A stretch of 27,987 nucleotides of DNA from positions 1 to 27,987 of the IMG/VR virus record IMGVR_UViG_3300027906_000109; one strand, given 5' to 3'. A program made the translations under genes and the position numbers. The notes below the pieces were generated by a model that had not been told where the DNA came from, did no database searches, and saw only the letters and a list, made by a program, of their open reading frames with translations. Every line of letters starts with the position of its first letter. The stretch's first letter is position 1. Source of the DNA: a virus. Positions 6,278 through 11,449 of the stretch are shown piece by piece.

Positions 6278-6286
6278 ATGATAGTC
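6278..6286 (-). promoter_or_regulatory. candidate promoter motif, copy 5 (one mismatch)
   Basis: Coding strand reads GACTATCAT, differing from the other four copies only in the first base. It is 171 bases ahead of copy 4 and would transcribe the structured segment at 6156-6258. Confidence 0.45.
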
Positions 6287-6337
6287 GGACGGCGTCTCCG
6301 TAGGCGGACGACAAGTCTTTTGATAAGATAAAACATA

Positions 6338-6369
6338 CAACAAATAACACACCACCTGTGTGTATGTTG
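6338..6369. other. CA/GT-rich hairpin
   Basis: CAACA and ACACAC pair with GTGTGT and TGTTG around a five-base loop, with a four-base bulge on one side. Confidence 0.4.
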
Positions 6370-6410
6370 GGTGTTGTTGGGAGGGGAAGAAGCAGCCCCG
6401 CAGGGACAAC

Positions 6411-6433
6411 GCGGCGCGAGCCGCCAAGATTAC
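6411..6433. repeat. dispersed hairpin repeat, copy B
   Basis: GCGGC/GCCGC stem with loop GCGA and flank CAAGATTAC; second copy of the element at 4954-4976. It is followed by a perfect 12-base palindrome TTGGTGCACCAA. Confidence 0.7.
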
Positions 6434-6526
6434 TTGGTGCACCAAAAAACGCCAACAAATCCAAAGACGCCCAAAGGCTCACCCGGGGCAGCCCAGCGCA
6501 CCAAGCGCTGACCAGCAGCGGAACAG

Positions 6527-6660
6527 CAAGTGCTTGCCACTTGTGCATTCCCTGCGTTCGCTAGGTGAGCGCTCTGCGCGTCCCAGCAGTGGGAGAACAA
6601 AGGCTTGCCCTTTGTGAGCCCCTGCGCCAGTCGGGGGACGAGCATAGGCTTGCCCTATGC
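6527..6660. repeat. three hairpins with identical CTTGC loop and different stems
   Basis: Stem-loops at 6527-6543 (CAAGTG/CACTTG), 6597-6615 (ACAAAGG/CCTTTGT) and 6642-6660 (GCATAGG/CCTATGC) all carry the five-base loop CTTGC (GCAAG on the other strand). Stem sequences differ but remain fully complementary, as expected for selection on structure. Smaller hairpins such as CCCA/TGGG lie between them. Confidence 0.8.
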
Positions 6661-6667
6661 GAGGAGC

Positions 6668-6687
6668 GGGGGTGCACGGGGGTGCAC
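6668..6687. repeat. 10-bp tandem duplication
   Basis: GGGGGTGCAC occurs twice head to tail without a spacer, 28 bases from the end of the 55-aa gene. Confidence 0.85.
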
Positions 6688-6714
6688 GGAGCGACACGCT
6701 ATAGCGTTACCACC

Positions 6715-6882
6715 TCAGATTTTCTTATTAAAACAAAGGGCCTTTAGTTCCCCAAGTATCCCCAGAGCTGTCTCATTGCCCTCAAGGTGCGCTCTAAGCT
6801 CCTCTAGATGGCTTTTAATCAATGCTAAGCGGCTTATGCGCTGTATGTGCACCCAGTGTTTAGAAACATCAATGATTCTCAT
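6715..6882 (-). CDS. hypothetical protein, 55 aa
   Basis: Small basic, probably all-helical protein (MRIIDVSKHWVHIQRISRLA..., then heptad-like LIKSHLEELRAHLEG). Its ATG overlaps the stop of the preceding gene as ATGA (6879-6882), and its TGA is the last codon before the long non-coding region. No family recognised. In T7 the equivalent place holds the small gp19.2-19.5 genes. Confidence 0.72.
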   Translation of the reverse strand: MRIIDVSKHWVHIQRISRLALIKSHLEELRAHLEGNETALGILGELKALCFNKKI

Positions 6883-7052
6883 TTAGGTTTCTGCTTAGAT
6901 TTCATCTGTTCTTTCCAGCTAGGAGCCTTGAGTCCCTTTTTCTCTAACCAAGCGTCACACGCCTTGTTTACTGAAGAAGACAGATTGTTGATGTAGAGAC
7001 CTGAAGTGTCTCTTACTTTATGTTCTTTGTTGTAACGACCCCTAATGCTCAT
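6879..7052 (-). CDS. hypothetical protein, 57 aa
   Basis: Small very basic protein beginning MSIRGRYNKEHKVRDTSG and ending KSKQKPK, with one Cys and two Trp in the middle. ATG overlaps the TGA of the preceding gene (7049-7052), and its own TGA overlaps the next ATG (6879-6882). The pair of ATGA junctions is the main support that all three small frames are real. No family recognised. Confidence 0.75.
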   Translation of the reverse strand: MSIRGRYNKEHKVRDTSGLYINNLSSSVNKACDAWLEKKGLKAPSWKEQMKSKQKPK

Positions 7053-7231
7053 GGTTCTAAGAGATATCTATCTGGTAGGCCCTGTTGTGGGACTATTTGC
7101 TGGTAGTGTTGGTCAATTCTCCAAGCGTTTATGACTTCGTATACCTTGAAGGCGGCTTGGATAACGCACATAGAGAGCACCATTGTAATTAGCAGGACTA
7201 CTAGAGTCTCTGTTAATGTCATGGCTTTCAT
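7049..7231 (-). CDS. small membrane protein with type IV prepilin-like N-terminus, 60 aa
   Basis: MKAMTLTETLVVLLITMVLS begins a protein with one hydrophobic helix (residues 5-28) and a short soluble tail. The pattern short basic leader, A, then M-T-L-x-E followed by a hydrophobic helix is that of a class III (prepilin) signal, with Glu at position 5 of the mature form; the usual Gly before the cut is Ala here. At 60 residues it is far shorter than true pilins. A plain small membrane protein is the alternative. A GAGGAG lies 19-24 bases upstream of the ATG, too far for a standard ribosome binding site, at the edge of the hairpin at 7254-7281. Coupled by ATGA to the next gene. Confidence 0.7.
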   Translation of the reverse strand: MKAMTLTETLVVLLITMVLSMCVIQAAFKVYEVINAWRIDQHYQQIVPQQGLPDRYLLEP

Positions 7232-7592
7232 AGTTGTAAGTATATTGTAACTCCTCGCCCCCCACGTTTAAGGGGGACGAGAAGCTTGCGTTACACACAA
7301 CACACAACACGCAACGAAACTATTTAGGTTGGCCTTGAGAGCAAGCCTTTAGGCACTCTCTTCGACGCCTTTGTCGGCACCTAACGGTGCGCCTAAATCT
7401 TCTTTTCATATTTTTATGATTGACAAGGGGCACTCAGGGTTACACTATGTGTGTCCGGTAGGTGCCTTTAAAAGTGAAATAAACACTTAGAACCCACATT
7501 CAACATCCATTAAAGGTGTGTTGTTATTCTTAACCGTAAGACAGCTCTAAGTGTAACTTAGAGATACCCTAAGTGGTCATATATCCCATCTC
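7232..7592. other. hairpin-rich intergenic region of 361 bases
   Basis: No credible gene. Four stem-loops: 7254-7281 (CTCG and CCCCC with GGGGG and CGAG, one C/A mismatch), 7337-7360 (GAGAG and GCC with GGC and CTCTC), 7376-7393 (GGCACC with GGTGCGCC) and 7545-7563 (CTCTAAG/CTTAGAG). None is followed by a T run on the minus strand, so they look more like RNA-processing or DNA-end structures than terminators. Confidence 0.65.
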
Positions 7593-7904
7593 TCACAGCC
7601 TCCAGACCCTTATGATGGCTGGGGCAGCTAAGCTCTCCACTGCTGTTACGACCTGTTCCTCTATCTTTTCGGACAGGACTCTGCTTGTGTTGAACGAGAT
7701 GCCAGCTAGGTCAAGGGCACAGTGGATCACTTCGTGCACCAGACAAGAGCGAAACAACTGGCGGTCCCTTAGCACGCTTCTGTGCAGGTTTATGCAGCGC
7801 ATCTCGGGGTCATACTCAGCCAACCTTCCGGGCATCTCATCCTTCACGTTTACCGGTATGCGCTGTCCGGCTACGTTGATAAACTTAGGTGGTTCGATAT
7901 TCAT
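7593..7904 (-). CDS. putative zinc metallopeptidase-like protein
   Basis: A 103-aa protein with HEVIH at residues 57-61, the HExxH zinc/catalytic motif, followed by a helix with SEKIEEQVV that could supply the third ligand Glu. The organisation (short N-terminal beta part, HExxH helix, Glu-rich helix) is like small ImmA/SprT-type minimal metallopeptidases in phages. Substrate unknown. ATG at 7904 follows the terminase TAA by two bases; a longer TTG start (7916) would overlap the terminase and is less likely. Confidence 0.7.
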   Translation of the reverse strand: MNIEPPKFINVAGQRIPVNVKDEMPGRLAEYDPEMRCINLHRSVLRDRQLFRSCLVHEVIHCALDLAGISFNTSRVLSEKIEEQVVTAVESLAAPAIIRVWRL

Positions 7905-7906
7905 TG

Positions 7907-9568
7907 TTACATCCAAGTAGAGTTAGCCCCCTTGGCTCCCATATAGGTTTCCGCAAAGCGTTGTAGCTCAGCGTCTATTCTGTCTGTCTTGCGCTCCCTG
8001 ATGCGCTTGTCGGCGTCCTGAGCCATCTGTTCGGTCCAGTAGGCCACGGCCATGCTCAGGGCATCTAGGCGGTCATCGTGGGTTATTGCCCCTCGTTGGC
8101 TTGTCAGCCGAGACATCTGGTAGACCAACTGGTATTTAAGCTGGGACTCTAGCGGGTATTTCTGTGCGCTTTCATAGTCATGTTGTATGACTTTCGGGTC
8201 AACTACCAGCCGGTGTTGGTTCATCACAGGCTCTAGGGTGTCGATTATCCGTCTTTCTTTTTGGATGTTGTGTCTGACTTCCTCGACGGTGCACGGGTGA
8301 ATCTTGGTGAGCACTGGCTTGAACAACTCGACAAACATACCGTCTCCGAAGTTGCTCTCGACCACAATGGCATTCACCTTGTTCTTTTTGGCCTTAATGC
8401 TCAGAGCTTTGAGGACTTCATCGCTGTATCCCCCTTGTATTCCTCCGGCATCAACAACAAACAGATACCCATTCAGCATCTTGATGATGGCGTATCCGGT
8501 CTCATCCTTACCCCGCCCAGAGGGGTCAATGGACATCACACAGCCGGTATACGGGATATATTCCCCTATGGTTTCCATGGGGCGATAGAAACGGTCCCCA
8601 GATAGCCCCACATTGGGCACAGACGAGTCCCACTCCAGTTTAGGGTCTCTGGCCCACACAAGCTTCTCCGGGGCCACCTCGGGGTCCACAGACATCACTA
8701 TGAGGTCGCTGGTCTTCAGAGGGAACCTGTCGATGTCACTCAGGCGGGTATCCAGCATAAACTGCATGGAGAACCCGGTGCGCCCGTAGGAGGCCTCTCG
8801 TTCCGCTAGGTCGATGTCAGAGAACCTCAAAGGCTCTGTAGATGACCCCTCGGCCTCGTCATCGACGCATATGTGGCTCACAGCGCCGTCATAGTTAGCG
8901 TCATTGGTCTTATTGGTGACGTATTTAGCTGGCCAGATGCGCTTCCGGTATCCCCTCTCGGTGAGCTTATTGTAGATGGTGTCCTCGCACTGTGGTGTTC
9001 CAAGGAACAATATCTTGGACGTAGCATCTGGCTTGATGATGGCGTCGAACTCCTTGACCTGCTCGCCAAGCTTATCGCGCATCCCTTGGGTGGCGCTATT
9101 TCCCACCACCTCGATGTCATCAGCAACGATAATGTCCGCCCGGGAACCCGTCAGTTGCGATGTGACCCCCAAGGATTTGACGGAGGGGGCATGGGAGGCT
9201 GGCGCGGGTCCGACATCAAAGCTGATTTTAGAGAATCGTTGCTTATCAGATGGTCGCAGATGAGCGAGAATAGGTAACTCATGGATGAGTCTAAGTGTAA
9301 AAGTGCTGAAATCGTCTGCTCTTGTTTTTGACGCAGAGACGACAAGGATATTTCGTCGTGGGTCGAGGAGGAGCTGGTGGACAACGAATGCAGAGCAAAT
9401 CCAACTTTTACCGACTCCCCTAAAGCCTTCGATAATAGCTCGTCTATCTCCTCTTTGCATGTAATCAGCGATTTCATATTGGATTGGGGTGGGGTCAGGG
9501 AGGTTCAGCTCCTTCCATACAATGTATAGAAAGTTACGGAAGTCTTTAAGCTTTTCAGGAACCTCCAT
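7907..9568 (-). CDS. terminase large subunit (T7 gp19-like)
   Basis: DNA-packaging ATPase and nuclease, 553 aa (T7 gp19: 586). Walker A GFRGVGKS at residues 48-55, Walker B IIVADD at 146-151, and the RNase H-like nuclease domain with SIDPSGRGKDETG (Asp348), VVESNFGDG (Glu404) and the C-terminal HDDRLDALSMA (Asp498/499, Asp502). Starts at ATG 9568, four bases after the HNH gene stop; no Shine-Dalgarno sequence. Works with the small subunit at 9790-10014 and docks on the portal. Confidence 0.97.
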   Translation of the reverse strand: MEVPEKLKDFRNFLYIVWKELNLPDPTPIQYEIADYMQRGDRRAIIEGFRGVGKSWICSAFVVHQLLLDPRRNILVVSASKTRADDFSTFTLRLIHELPILAHLRPSDKQRFSKISFDVGPAPASHAPSVKSLGVTSQLTGSRADIIVADDIEVVGNSATQGMRDKLGEQVKEFDAIIKPDATSKILFLGTPQCEDTIYNKLTERGYRKRIWPAKYVTNKTNDANYDGAVSHICVDDEAEGSSTEPLRFSDIDLAEREASYGRTGFSMQFMLDTRLSDIDRFPLKTSDLIVMSVDPEVAPEKLVWARDPKLEWDSSVPNVGLSGDRFYRPMETIGEYIPYTGCVMSIDPSGRGKDETGYAIIKMLNGYLFVVDAGGIQGGYSDEVLKALSIKAKKNKVNAIVVESNFGDGMFVELFKPVLTKIHPCTVEEVRHNIQKERRIIDTLEPVMNQHRLVVDPKVIQHDYESAQKYPLESQLKYQLVYQMSRLTSQRGAITHDDRLDALSMAVAYWTEQMAQDADKRIRERKTDRIDAELQRFAETYMGAKGANSTWM

Positions 9569-9572
9569 GAGA

Positions 9573-9797
9573 TTACTTGTTGTTCGACCTGTTCGTCTTC
9601 TTGCTCTGGATTCTTAGGTTAGAGCGAGAGTTGTTCTTTGGGTTTCGGTCAGCATGGTGCACATCTTTGCCGTCACCCTTCTTCGCCCTTCCAGCCTTAA
9701 TCATCATCGCCCGGGCCTTGTTGCGCCCCGCTCGGCGTTTCTTCTGCTTCGCCTTCTTGTGATATGAGTCGTATTCTTTTCTGTAGTTCCTAGCCAT
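9573..9797 (-). CDS. small HNH-type protein between terminase genes
   Basis: A 74-aa, very basic protein. The C-terminal half carries KDVHHADRNPKNNSRSNLRI, the core of the HNH nuclease fold (H-H ... D.NP.NN...NL). The N-terminal half is Lys/Arg-rich helix. Such small HNH proteins next to terminase genes assist packaging in several tailed phages; this is family knowledge, not shown here. ATG at 9797 overlaps the small-terminase stop by eight bases (ATGGCTAG). Confidence 0.85.
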   Translation of the reverse strand: MARNYRKEYDSYHKKAKQKKRRAGRNKARAMMIKAGRAKKGDGKDVHHADRNPKNNSRSNLRIQSKKTNRSNNK

Positions 9798-10014
9798 GAG
9801 CTGCTTCGTCAAACGGTAAGATTTTAACAAGACTTTCCATAGGGTTATCCTTAGCTAGTCCTGCGTGGATGCCATTGTCCTTCAAGAGCTGCCTAGCGGC
9901 ATTGAGGTCGCTTGGGGCCGCTTCTCCTGACTCAATACGAGTAATGAACTCGTTAATGAGGAGGGCCTGAAGGCTTTTGAGTTGTTCTTCTTGGTTGTCT
10001 ACTTGTCCTTCCAT
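9790..10014 (-). CDS. terminase small subunit (T7 gp18 position)
   Basis: A 74-aa acidic, helical protein (MEGQVDNQEEQLKSLQALLI...) between the holin and large terminase, the syntenic place of T7 gp18 (DNA recognition/maturation subunit A). Assignment rests on position, length and the helical pattern with ESGEAAPSDLNAARQLLKDNG, common in phage small subunits. ATG 10014 begins inside the holin gene (overlap 9999-10014); a longer GTG start at 10044 is possible. Confidence 0.82.
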   Translation of the reverse strand: MEGQVDNQEEQLKSLQALLINEFITRIESGEAAPSDLNAARQLLKDNGIHAGLAKDNPMESLVKILPFDEAAHG

Positions 10015-10154
10015 TCCTTGATTGTCTTTAATATTAAGTAGCACAGCGTGGTCACCCCCACCGCAATACCTACCATCGAGTTAATATCCGCGAGAGTAAA
10101 GGTGCCTAGCATACCTACTATGCCAACCGCAGCGGGGACATGGGTAGAGTCCAT
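9999..10154 (-). CDS. holin-like protein (T7 gp17.5 position)
   Basis: A 51-aa protein with two hydrophobic stretches (VPAAVGIVGMLGTFTL and INSMVGIAVGVTTLCYLIL) and a basic C-terminus KTIKEWKDK, as in class II holins. It sits between tail fibre and small terminase, where T7 keeps its holin gp17.5. ATG 10154 overlaps the tail-fibre stop as TAATG, preferred over a TTG at 10190. Confidence 0.8.
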   Translation of the reverse strand: MDSTHVPAAVGIVGMLGTFTLADINSMVGIAVGVTTLCYLILKTIKEWKDK

Positions 10155-11428
10155 TATTTCGTAGCGATAATAGTTAAGGTTGGATAACAAATGTCCGTGG
10201 CTTCAGAGTTGTAAGCATTGTCATCAAACCAGAAGTTTTTATGGAGCTTTGCGGGCCTAGAATCTGCGTTGCCTTCGTTCGTAGTTCCGTAGCGCTTAAC
10301 TTGAAGCTTCATTGTCCTTAGCGAGTTCCACTCAGAGGTGTTTTGCATATACCCAGTTGATGTATCTGTAGTTTTTGAGCCTTGCCCACCTCTGGTAAAC
10401 ACCCACTTAAAGTGCACCCTGCCTCCGTAGAAATGCGCTGTGCCAGCACTAAACCTAGCTGTTGTTACCTCGTCGGAATCTAAGAAAAACTTGAAGTGAG
10501 CTAAAACAGCCGACGAGTATTGTTGAAAACCGCTGTCCCAAGCCCCAACAGCTTTAGGAGCCAACAAGAACGAAAACTCATAAGAAATGCGTGAGGCATC
10601 AGTAGGAGGTGTATAAGCAAACACTGAGCCTGTTACGTCTACAAAACTGTCGGTTGTTTCTTGAACTACGGGAGTTCCTCCACCGTCTTTAATAGTGGGG
10701 AGCGTATAAGTTCCTCCAGAAGCTTTGTTTACCAAGCTGCCGTCACAGATGCCTTGTATACACTCAAGAACTTCTCCACCCTTTGTCGGCAGGGTTAAAG
10801 TCTTACCGCTTAAATCAAGAGTAGACGCCAACTCCGCTGCGCTAATCTCTCCATTCTGCAAAGTGACACTCTTACCGCTTAGGTCTAACGTGCTCGCTAA
10901 AGCTGCTGCTCCCACGGCCCCATTATCTATTTTATCTGCTGTAACAGAATCGTCTACTAACTCAGGCGTGTCTACAGAGTTGTCTGTCATGTGAACAAGC
11001 TGAACAGAGTTTGTATTCAGTGTAGTAGTCCCTGAGCCTCCGCTAGTATTAGCGTCTTCAGCTACTTCTTGTGCCGCAAATAGGCCCTGCCTGTAAGCGT
11101 TGTCTAGGTCTGCTTCAGAGATGCGAGAGCCTCCTTGGAAGTCCACTAGAGGGTCCATGGTGGTCGCTCTGTAGATTCTAAAGGTGTCAGACGCGCTCGC
11201 GCTAGTAGGACCTGCACTTGGAGCCGCCGACAAGGTGATTATCTTCGTTGTCGTATTAACAGAAGCAACAGTAACAAACTTCCAAGTTCCGCTTACTTTA
11301 ACAGCAAACTTGATGTCTCCTGTGTTTATGTAATCGAAAGTAAAAGGACCGAAGCTAGTCTGCCCAACTGCGTTTGTTGCTGAGCTTCCTGTGCCAAGGT
11401 TGCTTTCTGTATATGATTTATTAGCCAT
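10154..11428 (-). CDS. tail fibre protein (T7 gp17-like N-terminus)
   Basis: A 424-aa protein. Residues 1-130 match the conserved T7 tail-fibre attachment domain (alternating strands, TFRIYRATTMDP at 82-93, FQGGSRISEADLDNAYRQ at 97-114) that joins the fibre to the tail tube. Residues 176-214 contain two copies of LASTLDLSGK (178-187 and about 200-209), a short shaft-type repeat. The C-terminal 200 residues would be the receptor-binding part and are not recognised. Shorter than T7 gp17 (553 aa). No Shine-Dalgarno sequence; the leader reads ATAATCACAG before ATG. Confidence 0.92.
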   Translation of the reverse strand: MANKSYTESNLGTGSSATNAVGQTSFGPFTFDYINTGDIKFAVKVSGTWKFVTVASVNTTTKIITLSAAPSAGPTSASASDTFRIYRATTMDPLVDFQGGSRISEADLDNAYRQGLFAAQEVAEDANTSGGSGTTTLNTNSVQLVHMTDNSVDTPELVDDSVTADKIDNGAVGAAALASTLDLSGKSVTLQNGEISAAELASTLDLSGKTLTLPTKGGEVLECIQGICDGSLVNKASGGTYTLPTIKDGGGTPVVQETTDSFVDVTGSVFAYTPPTDASRISYEFSFLLAPKAVGAWDSGFQQYSSAVLAHFKFFLDSDEVTTARFSAGTAHFYGGRVHFKWVFTRGGQGSKTTDTSTGYMQNTSEWNSLRTMKLQVKRYGTTNEGNADSRPAKLHKNFWFDDNAYNSEATDICYPTLTIIATK

Positions 11429-11449
11429 CTGTGATTATTGATTTAAGAT

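Larger units (their letters stand above)
5972..6714. other. long hairpin-rich non-coding region, probable genome-end/early-promoter zone
   Basis: No credible gene on either strand over 743 bases. Open frames crossing it are low-complexity, GC-driven and unsupported. It holds a G-rich tract (6043-6060), two promoter-like motifs, a structured segment (6156-6258), a dispersed hairpin repeat (6411-6433), three hairpins with an identical loop (6527-6660), a 10-bp tandem duplication (6668-6687) and a palindrome CGCTATAGCG (6697-6706). In T7 this interval between the last late gene and the first early gene carries the terminal repeat and the host-type promoters. Confidence 0.65.

Noticed and set aside
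5991-6548. 185-codon minus-strand open frame in the genome-end region
   Set aside because: It crosses two promoter-like motifs, several hairpins and a G-quadruplex tract, has implausible composition and no start signal.
7320-7409. 29-codon, extremely Arg-rich minus-strand open frame
   Set aside because: It runs through two hairpins in a non-coding gap, its composition follows from the hairpin sequence, and no ribosome binding site or coupling supports it.
7420-7448. Plus-strand sigma70-like promoter: TTGACA followed by TACACT
   Set aside because: The spacer is only 15 bases to the better -10, and it would transcribe antisense to the terminase region with no gene to serve.
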